Source: Halocynthiibacter sp. SDUM655004 (lineage in GTDB: Bacteria; Pseudomonadota; Alphaproteobacteria; Rhodobacterales; Rhodobacteraceae). From it: a DNA stretch of 64,000 nucleotides. A program made the position numbers and the translations under genes. Below, in pieces: positions 1-8,244 of this stretch (its first letter is position 1; each line of letters begins with the position of its first letter). Below the pieces are notes generated by a model. That model saw nothing but the letters and a program-made list of their open reading frames with translations, made no database searches and had not been told where the DNA came from. The stretch is taken from NCBI RefSeq assembly GCF_026015885.1, contig NZ_JAPDUG010000002.1, positions 1,054,001-1,118,000 of the forward strand, in the 5' to 3' direction.

Positions 1-482
1 GGGTCACCCGTATTATAGCCAAGCGTCCGTGCAACATCCGCCCCAATCACGGCATCAAACAGATCGCCCATAAGCTCGCCCTGCTGAATGGCAAGGCTTC
101 TTCCGTTTCGGTATTTGTAATGTTCAAAAAACGCCTCCGTGGTCCCCATAACGCGGAACTGACGGTGGCTATCCCCAAGCGAGATCGGCACGATCCAATC
201 CACTTCAGAACGCGACGCAATATCTTGGTAGCTTTCCCAAGTCACGTTGTTCGTTGCGTTCCCAATTCGGAACACCGAATAGAGCAACAATTGCACAGAC
301 CCCGACCGCGCACCGACAATCAAATCTGTACCCGAAATCGTATCAGCGAAACTTGCCTTTGCCCCTGTACGAACCTTCTCCACTCCCAGAAACAACGCAA
401 CCGAGAGCGCAATCGCCAGTATGGTCATGCCTACAGTGAGTGCACGCGCCAAGAGCGAACCGAAAGCAAGCCGCAAGATCAT
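1..482 (-). CDS. ABC transporter permease, FtsX/MacB type (3' end cut by window)
   Basis: Reading leftwards from an ATG at 482, the frame stays open to the window edge, giving about 160 residues. The product begins MILRLAFGSLLARALTVGMT, with a membrane segment at about residues 12-35, then a soluble part containing GTDLIVGARSGSVQLLLYSV. That layout (one N-terminal helix followed by a large periplasmic domain) is the known pattern of FtsX/MacB-type permeases; the later helices lie outside the window. Its ATG overlaps the stop of the ATPase gene (ATGA), so the two are translationally coupled. Together with the ATPase and the histidine-rich DUF2796 gene it forms one operon. This arrangement resembles zinc-responsive Zrg loci, so export or loading of a metal-binding protein or metal uptake is inferred, not shown. 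Confidence 0.85.
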   Translation of the reverse strand, partial: MILRLAFGSLLARALTVGMTILAIALSVALFLGVEKVRTGAKASFADTISGTDLIVGARSGSVQLLLYSVFRIGNATNNVTWESYQDIASRSEVDWIVPISLGDSHRQFRVMGTTEAFFEHYKYRNGRSLAIQQGELMGDLFDAVIGADVARTLGYNTGD

Positions 483-1177
483 GCCTGCCTCCCCTCTACA
501 CTCACAACGTCTTTCATATAGACAACCCGATCAAACCGAGACGCAAGCCTTGGGTCGTGACTTACCATAAGCAGCGTCGATTTTTGCGCTGCAACTTGAG
601 CGAACAACAAGTCGAGAAAATTTTCCTGACTGGTTTCATCAAGCGAAGATGTCGGCTCATCAGCAATCAGAATTGGTGGCTCACCGATAAGCGCGCGAAC
701 AACAGCAACGCGCTGTTGCTGGCCAACACTTAGGTTCGCTGCCTTCGATTTCTCAACACCTTCGGGCAATCCAAGCAGTTTGCACATCTCAATAGCTTTC
801 GCTGCTGCATCCGGGCAGCGTGCGCGGCGCTTTGGTGCAAACTTTAGCGGCAGCAAAATATTGTCGAGTACGGTTCCAAAAGGTAGGAGATTAAACTGCT
901 GAAAGATGATGCCGATTTGCTCGGCTCTGAATCTATCTCTAGCCCATCCCGACAGCGAATTCAGGTTGGTTCCACCGACATTGACCTCGCCGCTGTCGGC
1001 AAGGACCGTCCCACACATCAAAGACAATAGGGTCGATTTTCCCGATCCACTTTCCCCGAGAAGCAGAACAGTCTCGCCCTGTTCGATTTGCAACTCTGGA
1101 ACGGAAATCGCGAATGATGATCGGGATGACCACCGAAAGCGGACATCCCGCAATTCTATTACAGGGCATTGAGACAA
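479..1177 (-). CDS. ABC transporter ATP-binding protein, LolD/MacB-type
   Basis: 232-residue ATPase subunit of an ABC transporter. The Walker A motif GESGSGKST is at residues 41-49, the signature LSVGQQQRVA near 148, the Walker B region ILIADEPTSS near 168 and the switch histidine in VSHDPRLASR near 205. Sequence and length fit the LolD/MacB/FtsE group that pairs with FtsX-fold permeases. The stop overlaps the start of such a permease (ATGA), and the start lies 5 bases after the stop of the DUF2796 gene, so the three genes form one transcript. The family couples ATP hydrolysis to mechanical movement of periplasmic domains rather than to classical substrate import. The specific role here, probably zinc-related, is inferred from the neighbour. 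Confidence 0.9.
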   Translation of the reverse strand: MSQCPVIELRDVRFRWSSRSSFAISVPELQIEQGETVLLLGESGSGKSTLLSLMCGTVLADSGEVNVGGTNLNSLSGWARDRFRAEQIGIIFQQFNLLPFGTVLDNILLPLKFAPKRRARCPDAAAKAIEMCKLLGLPEGVEKSKAANLSVGQQQRVAVVRALIGEPPILIADEPTSSLDETSQENFLDLLFAQVAAQKSTLLMVSHDPRLASRFDRVVYMKDVVSVEGRQA

Positions 1178-1182
1178 GCTTA

Positions 1183-1851
1183 TTATAGTCCGCTCAAGTC
1201 AAGTTCAGGATTTGCGCGTTCGACCTCGAAGGCTTGTGCTCCGTTTGGACCAATAGCCTGCACCTCGAGTTCGAGTGCGTTCTCGAAAGTTTCAAAATAG
1301 TCGAAAGTGATCTTAGTCAGAGCTTCAGGGTTTTCGCAAGTAAAGCTGTATTCGGCATGAAATTCGGAGTGAGCCGCACCATGTTCGTGGTCATCGCCGT
1401 GCTCATCATGCTCATGTTCGTCGTGCTCGTCATCGTGGCCGTGTTCGTCGTCGTGGCCGTGCTCTTCACCGTCTTTGTCGTGATCATCATCATGATCGTG
1501 CGCTTCATCATGCTCTGAATGGTCGTCGTCATGATGATCATCTTCCTCTAGGCCCGCATGGACATCAACTACTGCGCAGCCCGCCGCATCTGGGAGAACA
1601 AACAAACTCTGCGGCTCTTTCAAAACTGCGACTGCAGCCTCGACTTTTGCTCTATCTTCGGCGCTTTCCGCCATATATTCAAACCCAACAATATCCGCAC
1701 CAGGCGCATGTAACTCCATCGCAAGCGTGTTGCCATCGATTGCAAGATTGAGCTCACCAACGCCATGCTCATGGCTATCAAGTTCACGGGTTTCGTCGGC
1801 AAATACGGCGGTCGGGACAAGCGCCAAAAGGCAGACAATCGGTCGATACAT
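1183..1851 (-). CDS. Histidine-rich DUF2796 protein (ZrgA-like)
   Basis: 222-residue secreted protein. An ATG at 1851 with a GGAAG ribosome site 6 bases upstream gives a clean signal peptide (MYRPIVCLLALVPTAVFA). An upstream start at 1935 would add 28 residues ahead of the signal peptide and is unlikely. Residues about 112-165 are a dense His/Asp/Glu tract, with many HD, HDD and HEH repeats, suited to binding Zn(II) or similar ions. The flanking parts match the DUF2796 layout: HEHGVGELNLAIDG near the N-terminus and EYSFTCENPEAL plus a C-terminal acidic strand. DUF2796 includes ZrgA, a zinc-regulated periplasmic zinc-binding protein of Vibrio. It is first in an operon with an ABC ATPase and an FtsX permease. 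A metal-scavenging role is a well-grounded inference. Confidence 0.82.
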   Translation of the reverse strand: MYRPIVCLLALVPTAVFADETRELDSHEHGVGELNLAIDGNTLAMELHAPGADIVGFEYMAESAEDRAKVEAAVAVLKEPQSLFVLPDAAGCAVVDVHAGLEEDDHHDDDHSEHDEAHDHDDDHDKDGEEHGHDDEHGHDDEHDEHEHDEHGDDHEHGAAHSEFHAEYSFTCENPEALTKITFDYFETFENALELEVQAIGPNGAQAFEVERANPELDLSGL

Positions 1852-1918
1852 ATCAAACTTCCAAATTGATTTCGCAATGGCGGCACAATGGCCGATCCAT
1901 CTGGAACTTTCAATCGTT

Positions 1919-1930
1919 ATGTTATCACAT
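1919..1930. promoter_or_regulatory. Possible Zur-type operator upstream of the DUF2796 operon
   Basis: The 12 bases ATGTTATCACAT differ at one position from the perfect palindrome ATGTTATAACAT, which resembles the core of proteobacterial Zur boxes. The site lies about 70 bases upstream of the start of the histidine-rich metal-binding gene, a suitable place for a repressor. Zur itself is not in the window. The match is short and could be chance. Confidence 0.4.
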
Positions 1931-1981
1931 TCCAATCATCGCAGATGACCGAACAAAATCAAACCTGTTATCTGTAAAATG

Positions 1982-3409
1982 CTAGCTTTTGACCACCGCC
2001 AATGCACCATTTTGAAGCAAACCTTCATAAGCCTCGGTCACGCGTGCGACGAAGTCTGGATTGCTGGACAGAGACGGATCAAACACCTCTTTCATTGACA
2101 AAACCGCCTGTACTTTGGCCGCAGGGGTGTTTGCTCCATCAATCGCCGCCTTAAGCTTGTCTGCGAGCGGATCTTTGACCTCAATCCGGTCTCCGTTCTC
2201 ATCGACGCCACCCACATATCTGATCCAGCCAGCAACAGCCAATGCAAGGCAAGTGTACTCGCGGCCAGCTTGAATATTGTCAGCAATCGTACCCAGAAGA
2301 CGCTGCGGTAGCTTCTGTGACCCGTCCATCGCGATTTGCCACGTACGGTGTCGAATGCTTGGATTTTGGTATCGTTCAAGCAAAGCATCACAATAGGCCT
2401 CAAGGTCCTCGCCCTCTGGTTTTGGAACCGTTGGGATAATCTCGTCGCGCCATATCCGTTTACAGAGTTCGGCAAATGCTGGCTCTGCAACTGTCTCCGC
2501 GATCGTTTCAAACCCTGCAAGGTATCCGAGATATGCGAGCGTCGAATGGGTTCCATTCAAACACCGAAGCTTCATCAACTCATGCGCATCCACATCTGCA
2601 ACGAATTGCGCGCCACCGGCCTCCCATTGCGGGCGCTCTCCGTTCACGAAATTGTCTTCAATCACCCATTGACGAAACGGCTCATGCTGAACACACGCCG
2701 GATCATGATACCCCTGAGCCTTCTCAAGGCTCTTTACATCAGCGGGCGTTGTTGCCGGTGTAATCCGGTCAACCATGGTCGAGGGAAATGCGCAATTCTC
2801 TTCGATCCACGCCGCAAGTGCGCTCTCACGTTCCTTGGCAAAAGCAAGTACCATGCCTTTTGCGAGCGTCCCGTTTGAAGGGATGTTGTCACATGGCATG
2901 ACGGTAAAGGGCGCAACGGCCGCGGCGCGGCGGCGCGCGAGGGCTTCAACGATAAACCCGATTGCAGACTTGGGAGCCTCCGGGTTTGCAAGGTCATGCG
3001 CGATATCCGAATGGTCAAGTTGGAGTTCGCCGGTTGCGGGCTCGTGGCAGTATCCCTTTTCGGTGATCGTCAGAGAGACAATCTTGACCGCAGGATCAGC
3101 CATTTTCGAAAGAACAGCCTCAGGGTCTTCGGGCGCAACAAGAACACCGCTGATCGAGTTGATCACACGGTACTCCGTTTGCCCAGCGCCAAGCGTGACC
3201 GAGGTAAACGCCCCATCCTGCGGATCAAGCTGATCTTTCGCAGTCGGGCTTCGGAGCGACACCGCGAGAATTCCCCAATCCTTGTCGCCCTGTTTTATTG
3301 CATCATCGGTATATACTGCATTGAATGCGCGAAAAAACGCACCAGGCCCAAGATGAACAATGCCGACGTTCGGCTTTGATCCGGTTCGTTTTAGCCGTGG
3401 AACGCTCAT
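1982..3409 (-). CDS. uxuB: D-mannonate oxidoreductase / fructuronate reductase (mannitol dehydrogenase family)
   Basis: 475-residue NAD-dependent enzyme that interconverts D-fructuronate (or tagaturonate) and D-mannonate (altronate) in hexuronate catabolism. The start MSVPRLKRTG at 3409 is preceded by GGAG, while the longer open frame from 3616 runs into kduI and is not credible. Family features include GIVHLGPGAFFRAF at about residues 15-28 in the nucleotide-binding domain, MPCDNIPSNG near 190, and the C-terminal helical domain with MKLRCLNGTHSTLAYLGYLAG, whose K-x5-H spacing is typical of the polyol dehydrogenase active site. It is last in the operon uxaC-kdgF-kduI-uxuB, so pathway and sequence agree. 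Mannonate dehydratase and KDG kinase, needed downstream, are not in the window. Confidence 0.9.
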   Translation of the reverse strand: MSVPRLKRTGSKPNVGIVHLGPGAFFRAFNAVYTDDAIKQGDKDWGILAVSLRSPTAKDQLDPQDGAFTSVTLGAGQTEYRVINSISGVLVAPEDPEAVLSKMADPAVKIVSLTITEKGYCHEPATGELQLDHSDIAHDLANPEAPKSAIGFIVEALARRRAAAVAPFTVMPCDNIPSNGTLAKGMVLAFAKERESALAAWIEENCAFPSTMVDRITPATTPADVKSLEKAQGYHDPACVQHEPFRQWVIEDNFVNGERPQWEAGGAQFVADVDAHELMKLRCLNGTHSTLAYLGYLAGFETIAETVAEPAFAELCKRIWRDEIIPTVPKPEGEDLEAYCDALLERYQNPSIRHRTWQIAMDGSQKLPQRLLGTIADNIQAGREYTCLALAVAGWIRYVGGVDENGDRIEVKDPLADKLKAAIDGANTPAAKVQAVLSMKEVFDPSLSSNPDFVARVTEAYEGLLQNGALAVVKS

Positions 3410-3501
3410 ATCAGTCTCCAGTCTATTCGGTGATCTAAATTCGCAAACAAATCGCGCAGGACACACGAATGCCTCCTGCGCTTGTCTTTCCAAAGTAGCG
3501 A

Positions 3502-4326
3502 CTAGCGAAGCTCGCTTGGCTGGACAAAGTCCATATCGGTATAGTCGACATTGTCGCCAGCCATCGCCCAGATAAAGGTATAAGATCCGATACCGGCGCC
3601 AGAATGGATCGACCATGGCGGCGAAATTGTCGCCTCTTCGTTGCCAACAACAAGGTGGCGCGTTTCTTGTGGCTCACCCATAAAGTGCATCACGCGGGAC
3701 GCCTCATCCATACCCCAATAGAGATAGGCTTCCATCCGGCGGTCATGCACATGCGACGGCATCGTATTCCAAACCGAACCATCCAGAAGCTGGGTATAAC
3801 CAAGCACAAGCTGGCAGCTTTCCATGACCAGCGGATGGATGAATTGATAAATCACGCGTTTGTTCGAAGTTTCGGCCTCGCCCATTTCGACTTTGGCCGC
3901 ATCCTCGAGTTTCACGAGCTTGTTTGGGTGTGTCTCATGAGCCGGCGCAGACGTGATATAGAAGCGTCCCTGCCCGCCAAAAGTAACCGCCCCTGCGCCT
4001 TTACCGAGATAAAGCACATCACCGCGGTCTAGCGTCCAAGTCTCGCCCGCTGCGGATACGGTTCCTGTTTCGCCGATGTTCACAATGCCCATCTCGCGGC
4101 GCTCTAGAAACGTTGCTGTGCGTGTTTCCTCGACCTTATCAATAACGAGTTCAGCACCATTTGGAACGGCGCCGCCAAGCACAAAACGATCATAGTGCGT
4201 ATATACAAGGCGAATTTCGCCATCCTTAAACATACCCTCTGCAAGGAAGTTCTTACGCAGATTGTCTGTGTCCATGGTTTTTGCATGGTCTTGGTGAATG
4301 GCGTGGCGGGTTTCTACTGTGAGCAT
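3502..4326 (-). CDS. kduI: 5-dehydro-4-deoxy-D-glucuronate isomerase
   Basis: 274 residues, the usual length of KduI, a cytoplasmic cupin-fold isomerase that converts 5-keto-4-deoxyuronate to 2,5-diketo-3-deoxygluconate in the breakdown of pectin-, alginate- or glucuronan-type uronates. The metal-binding residues are visible: SHVHDRRMEAY supplies H192, H194 and E199, and PPWSIHSGAG supplies H241. The start ATG has AAGGAAC in front. It lies 9 bases after kdgF, so the two consecutive steps, ring opening and isomerisation, are encoded side by side. Regulation is probably by the divergent GntR protein at 6239. Confidence 0.95.
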   Translation of the reverse strand: MLTVETRHAIHQDHAKTMDTDNLRKNFLAEGMFKDGEIRLVYTHYDRFVLGGAVPNGAELVIDKVEETRTATFLERREMGIVNIGETGTVSAAGETWTLDRGDVLYLGKGAGAVTFGGQGRFYITSAPAHETHPNKLVKLEDAAKVEMGEAETSNKRVIYQFIHPLVMESCQLVLGYTQLLDGSVWNTMPSHVHDRRMEAYLYWGMDEASRVMHFMGEPQETRHLVVGNEEATISPPWSIHSGAGIGSYTFIWAMAGDNVDYTDMDFVQPSELR

Positions 4327-4335
4327 TGTGGTTCC

Positions 4336-4653
4336 TTACAAAAAGTCTTCACGGCGTGGCGCGAAATTATCGATCAAGCGGCCTGCCTCAAGACAGACAC
4401 ACCCGTGCGTTGCGTTTGATGAAATAACGAAAGAGTCACCGGCTTTGACGGTGAACTCCCTGTCTTCGATCGTGAAGCGGAATTCTCCGCTTTCAACATA
4501 GGTTGATTGGACATGTGGATGGTTATGAAGGTCCCCTTTTCCGCCCTTTTTGAACGAAAAGCTGACAACCATCAGATCTGCGGAGTCCGAAAGAACTTCG
4601 CGCGTTACAAAGTCATCCACTTGGACAGTGGGAAATTTTTTCAAGTCAGACAT
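4336..4653 (-). CDS. kdgF: KdgF-like cupin, linearises unsaturated uronates
   Basis: 105-residue single-domain cupin. The metal-binding signature is HNHPHVQSTYVESGEFRF (residues about 42-60), with a second motif GDSFVISSNATHGCVC (about 72-87). KdgF converts 4,5-unsaturated monouronates, released by polysaccharide lyases, into the linear 5-keto-4-deoxyuronate used by KduI. A GAGGAATT ribosome site precedes the ATG. Position between uxaC and kduI supports the assignment, since small cupins are otherwise hard to assign by sequence alone. Confidence 0.85.
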   Translation of the reverse strand: MSDLKKFPTVQVDDFVTREVLSDSADLMVVSFSFKKGGKGDLHNHPHVQSTYVESGEFRFTIEDREFTVKAGDSFVISSNATHGCVCLEAGRLIDNFAPRREDFL

Positions 4654-4722
4654 AATTCCTCGTTTAGGCTGGTGCGTTGGTCGGTTTGCACTGAGTGTTT
4701 CTTGATCTGGTTTGCCCGATCA

Positions 4723-6141
4723 CTAAAGTCGGTACGCCTCTTTCGCGAGGCGGTAAGTAAGATCATGAGCCACCTCGAATGCATCGCTTTCGCCAAGGCG
4801 GCCTGTTGCAACCAGCGTCGCCAAATAAGCGCAATCTGATCGCCGCGACACATCATGCCGCGCCGGAATGGAACAAAACGCCCGCGTATCGTCATTAAAG
4901 CCGGCGGTGTTGTAAAAACCTGCGGTCTCTGTGGTTTGCTCGCGGAATCGCATGATGCCTTCGTAGCTGTCAAAGAACCACCAAGGTGGCCCAAGACGCA
5001 GCGCCGGATATGCGCCAGCAAGTGGCGCAAGCTCGCGCCCATAAACCGTCTCGTCCAAAGTAAACAAAATAATATTGAGGTCACGCTCCATGCCGACTTC
5101 GCTCAGAAGTGGCCGAAGCGCATGCACGTAATCCGTACGAGACGGGATATCAAAGCCCTTGTCCCGCCCATGACTGGCCAACACTTTTGATGAGTGGTTG
5201 CGCACCGAACCGGCGTGGATTTGAAGCGTCAAACCATCATCAAGGCTCATGCGCGCCATTTCCGTTAGCATCTGCCCTCGGAATGCATCGGCTTCTTCTT
5301 TACTGCATTTTCCTGCAATAGCCTTTTGAAACAGGGCTTCTGCGTCTTGACGTGACAATGCCTCGGTCCGCGCCGTCGCGTGGCCGTGATCGCTTGCGGT
5401 CGCGCCATGTTCCTTAAAGAACGCGCGACGCAGACGGTGCGCGTTTAGATACCCGCTCCACGTAGCTGTATCCTCGCCCGTGAGCGCTCCGAATTTCTCA
5501 ACATTTTCGGCAAACCCCTCAAACTCAGGATCAACAACGGCATCGGGACGATAGGTCGTAATAACTCGCCCGTTCCAATCGCTATCGCGGATTTGAGCGT
5601 GCCACTTCAGATCGTCAAGGGCACCTTCGGTTGTTGCTAGGCATTCGATGCCAAAGCTCTCGAACAATGCACGCGGGCGGAACGCATCTTCGGCGAGCTT
5701 TGCTTCAATATGATCGTAATACGCGTCAGCTGTGTCCGTGTTAAACGGGATATCCAACCCAAAGACATGCTCAAAGGAATGGTTGAGCCACAAAGAAGAG
5801 GGCGTACCTCGGAACAGATGGAAATGCTCTGCAAAGATGCGCCAAATCTTGCGCGGATCCGCCTCGCCAACGCTACCGTCAGCGCGCGGAACGCCGAGGT
5901 CATCCATCGAGACACCTTGGCTGACCAGCATCCGGAAAACATAATGATCCGGCGTTACAAATAGCTCCGACGGGTTGGGGAACCGCTCATTCTCGGCAAA
6001 CCATTGCGGATCGCAATGCCCATGCGGGCTAATGATCGGAAGATCAGCTACTGTTTCATAGAGCGCGCGGGCGATTTGCCGTGGCTTGTCTTCTACAGGG
6101 AAAAGTCTGTCTTGATCTAAAAGCGCCACTAGTTCATCCAT
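4723..6141 (-). CDS. uxaC: Glucuronate/galacturonate isomerase
   Basis: 472 residues, full length for UxaC, an amidohydrolase-superfamily isomerase that converts D-glucuronate to fructuronate and D-galacturonate to tagaturonate. Features in order: ISPHGHCDPQWFAEN (residues 38-52) with the HxH metal motif, FNTDTADAYYDHI, EGALDDLKWH, LQIHAGSVRNHSSK, and the C-terminal GGFNDDTRAF-type segment (here AGFNDDTRAFCSIPARHD). It is the first gene of the leftward operon and faces the GntR regulator across 97 bases. With KduI, KdgF and UxuB it gives the organism both saturated and unsaturated hexuronate entry routes. Polysaccharide lyases and transporters are not nearby. Confidence 0.95.
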   Translation of the reverse strand: MDELVALLDQDRLFPVEDKPRQIARALYETVADLPIISPHGHCDPQWFAENERFPNPSELFVTPDHYVFRMLVSQGVSMDDLGVPRADGSVGEADPRKIWRIFAEHFHLFRGTPSSLWLNHSFEHVFGLDIPFNTDTADAYYDHIEAKLAEDAFRPRALFESFGIECLATTEGALDDLKWHAQIRDSDWNGRVITTYRPDAVVDPEFEGFAENVEKFGALTGEDTATWSGYLNAHRLRRAFFKEHGATASDHGHATARTEALSRQDAEALFQKAIAGKCSKEEADAFRGQMLTEMARMSLDDGLTLQIHAGSVRNHSSKVLASHGRDKGFDIPSRTDYVHALRPLLSEVGMERDLNIILFTLDETVYGRELAPLAGAYPALRLGPPWWFFDSYEGIMRFREQTTETAGFYNTAGFNDDTRAFCSIPARHDVSRRSDCAYLATLVATGRLGESDAFEVAHDLTYRLAKEAYRL

Positions 6142-6238
6142 CTGATTTCGAGCTTCGATATTCTAATACGCTACTATACCAGTTGTGTCAAAACGGCTTT
6201 TGATCTAAGAAAGTCATGTCAGAAAACGCGGATGAAAT

Positions 6239-6931
6239 ATGAACGACCTCGGCATAAGTCTCGAAGCAAATAGGCGCAGCACAACAACCACCGATCTGGT
6301 GTTTGACGCGGTTCACCAAGCTATTATCACATTTCAACTGCCGCCGGGCACCAAAGTCTCCGAGGCGGAGGTCGCCAAACAGCTTGATGTTTCTCGGCAA
6401 CCAGTGCGCGACGTGTTTTTCCGTCTGTCTAAGCTCGGCTTCATCGCAATTCGCCCGCAACGCGCAACATTGGTCACCAAGATATCTGAACAAAGCGTGC
6501 TCGAAGCGGCATTTATCCGCAAGGCCATCGAGTTGTCATGCCTCGCCGAAGCTATAGAGCTTGGAACTGACGAAGACATCCACGAGCTTAGAGCCTTGAT
6601 CCAACAACAAGAAGCTTCGGTTGAGGCCAATGACCTCCAAGGTTTTCACGCTCTGGATGACATGTTTCACAAAGCAATATGCGCAACCGCAGGGCACGCC
6701 CACGCATGGCCCCTCATCGAAGAGCAGAAAGCCCACATAGATCGGGTACGCTTTCTTTCGCTTCCATCTGGCCTCCCAACCGCGTTTGAGCAACACAAAC
6801 GGATCATGGACGCGATCGAAGAGCGGAACACCCCGCGCGCCTCCGAACTTCTGGAAGAACATCTCGCGCGCATCAAAGACATCCTTCAACAAGTCCGCGC
6901 ACAACACCCTGAGTACTTCGAAAGCCCCTGA
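6239..6931 (+). CDS. GntR-family (FCD) transcriptional regulator
   Basis: 230-residue regulator. The winged-helix domain occupies residues about 18-80 (SEAEVAKQLDVSRQPVRDVF, then the wing IRPQRATLVTKI), followed by an all-helical FCD domain with the metal or effector histidine pattern typical of the family (D..FH near 145-150, FEQHKRIMDAI near 190). An in-frame stop lies just before this ATG, so 6239 is the first possible start. It is divergent from uxaC and therefore the likely regulator of the hexuronate operon; FCD regulators of this type (UxuR, ExuR, KdgR-like) usually respond to uronate intermediates. I did not find a convincing operator palindrome between the genes. Confidence 0.88.
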   Translation: MNDLGISLEANRRSTTTTDLVFDAVHQAIITFQLPPGTKVSEAEVAKQLDVSRQPVRDVFFRLSKLGFIAIRPQRATLVTKISEQSVLEAAFIRKAIELSCLAEAIELGTDEDIHELRALIQQQEASVEANDLQGFHALDDMFHKAICATAGHAHAWPLIEEQKAHIDRVRFLSLPSGLPTAFEQHKRIMDAIEERNTPRASELLEEHLARIKDILQQVRAQHPEYFESP

Positions 6932-7279
6932 GCGCTGACAATCGAGTACCCATCCCTAACGCTTGAAATCAAGCCCGCTGCGGGCTACGCGCAGCCAACC
7001 GCGCAAGACGTTGAAGACCGCTGGGACGAGCTCGGCCAGCTTAGCCGAAGCAACTATGACGCCAAGCAAAGCGGCACCGGCGGCGCGCACACTAAAGACA
7101 ACCCAACAGACTTTAGGTATCATCAAAGAAAGCTAAGCCCGAATGAAGCCGCACGCGTGTGGCGATATCTGAATTCGAGGCTGACTGAGTCCGAGATGGA
7201 GTTATTAGCGCGTTATAGACCTGACGGCGCAATCGCCCCGCTTAACATCTTGGATCGCTTCAAGTTCCTAAGAGCCTGA
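6932..7279 (+). pseudogene. In-frame open stretch after the GntR gene, possible gene remnant
   Basis: Directly after the GntR stop, the same frame is open for 116 codons to a TGA at 7277. The translation looks protein-like, with a charged, well-formed C-terminal part (ARVWRYLNSRLTESEMELLA, then PLNILDRFKFLRA). It has no ATG near its 5' end; the only candidates are a CTG at 6935 and an internal GTG, neither with a clear ribosome site. It may be the tail of a gene whose start was lost, or chance. I do not recognise a family. This entry also accounts for the 354-base gap before the LysR gene. Confidence 0.35.
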
Positions 7280-7285
7280 CCCAAG

Positions 7286-8152
7286 CTAATCAGCACCACG
7301 CCCCGCAAGTTGATCGGCATTTTCGCCGAGATAGGCCGCCAAACGGTCCGCAACAGCTCTAATACGTGGAACGATACGCATATCCGCATGAGAAGCGACC
7401 CAAACAGGAACAGACGCAATGTCCTCAGCAACGGGTACAAGACGCAGTTGCGGCTCGGCATCTCCTAAGAACCTCGGCAAAACAACTTTACCCAACCCCG
7501 ATATCGCCATTTCGCGAAGAACGAGGAATGAATCCGCCCCGATTGTAATATGCTCTGGTGCGATATGCGTTGCCATCCACCTTGCTGGAACCGCTCGCGC
7601 CAATTCGCCGGTTAGGCCAAGCCATGTCTCCGGCGCATCCTTAGCGGCATAAGCTCCAAACCCTAGGTCACAAGCAATTTCGCCCCGCATATCATCCGGC
7701 AAAGTTGGCGTAGGCCGAACAGAAATATCCGCCTGCATCCGCGCGAAATCGAGGTGACTGTTGTTGCTGAGAAGGTCAATCGTCAGCTCGGAAGATTCTG
7801 AATGTAGGCGCGCAACGAACTTTGGCAACAGAATCTGACAGAACGAATCCGTCGAAGAAACCCGCACAACGCCCCTCAATGGTGCGACCGCGCTTTGCAT
7901 TGTCCGCTCGACAGCAAACATCGCATTTTCAACTTCTCGCGCCGCCTCAATGACTCGCCATCTATCCGGTAAAACGCGATAACCGCTATGGCTTCGTGCA
8001 AAAATCGGGCCACCGTGGTCATCCTCAAATGCCGCGACACGTCGGATCACCGTTGCGTGGTTCACGCCCAACAGTTTCGCCGCCGCGCTCACAGACCCCT
8101 GATCCACCACGGTCAGGACGAAACGCAGATCATCCCAATTCCGCTTGTGCAT
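7286..8152 (-). CDS. LysR-family transcriptional regulator
   Basis: 288 residues. The N-terminal helix-turn-helix is clear (FVLTVVDQGSVSAAAKLLGV, then NHATVIRRVAAFE at about 30-43), followed by a linker helix and a substrate-binding domain starting near residue 92 (LRGVVRVSSTDSF). It is divergent from the cytochrome c' gene across a 92-base gap holding a short inverted repeat, so it is a good candidate regulator of the two cytochrome genes and possibly of itself. Its DNA-binding domain resembles that of the second LysR gene in the window (23039-23917); both have the segment HATVIR in the recognition helix. The inducer is unknown. Confidence 0.88.
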   Translation of the reverse strand: MHKRNWDDLRFVLTVVDQGSVSAAAKLLGVNHATVIRRVAAFEDDHGGPIFARSHSGYRVLPDRWRVIEAAREVENAMFAVERTMQSAVAPLRGVVRVSSTDSFCQILLPKFVARLHSESSELTIDLLSNNSHLDFARMQADISVRPTPTLPDDMRGEIACDLGFGAYAAKDAPETWLGLTGELARAVPARWMATHIAPEHITIGADSFLVLREMAISGLGKVVLPRFLGDAEPQLRLVPVAEDIASVPVWVASHADMRIVPRIRAVADRLAAYLGENADQLAGRGAD

Positions 8153-8171
8153 AAATTAACAAACCTTCTGC

Positions 8172-8185
8172 AATATTTACCAATA
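8172..8185. promoter_or_regulatory. Inverted repeat between divergent LysR and cytochrome c' genes
   Basis: ATATT-tacc-AATAT is a perfect 5-bp inverted repeat about 20 bases from the LysR start and 60 bases from the cytochrome c' start. Size and position suit a LysR operator, but AT-rich repeats of this size are common by chance. Confidence 0.3.
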
Positions 8186-8244
8186 TACCTGCTTTTATTC
8201 ACATGTATACTCGAAGGATATGACCAACTTATTGGAGGCCCGCG

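Noticed and set aside
1234-1518. Open frame on the plus strand over the His-rich tract
   Set aside because: It is the complement of HD repeats, giving a low-complexity Val/Ile/Met product; not a membrane protein gene.
3410-3616. 69-residue N-terminal extension of uxuB
   Set aside because: Overlaps the kduI 3' end; the start at 3409 has a good ribosome site and matches the family N-terminus.
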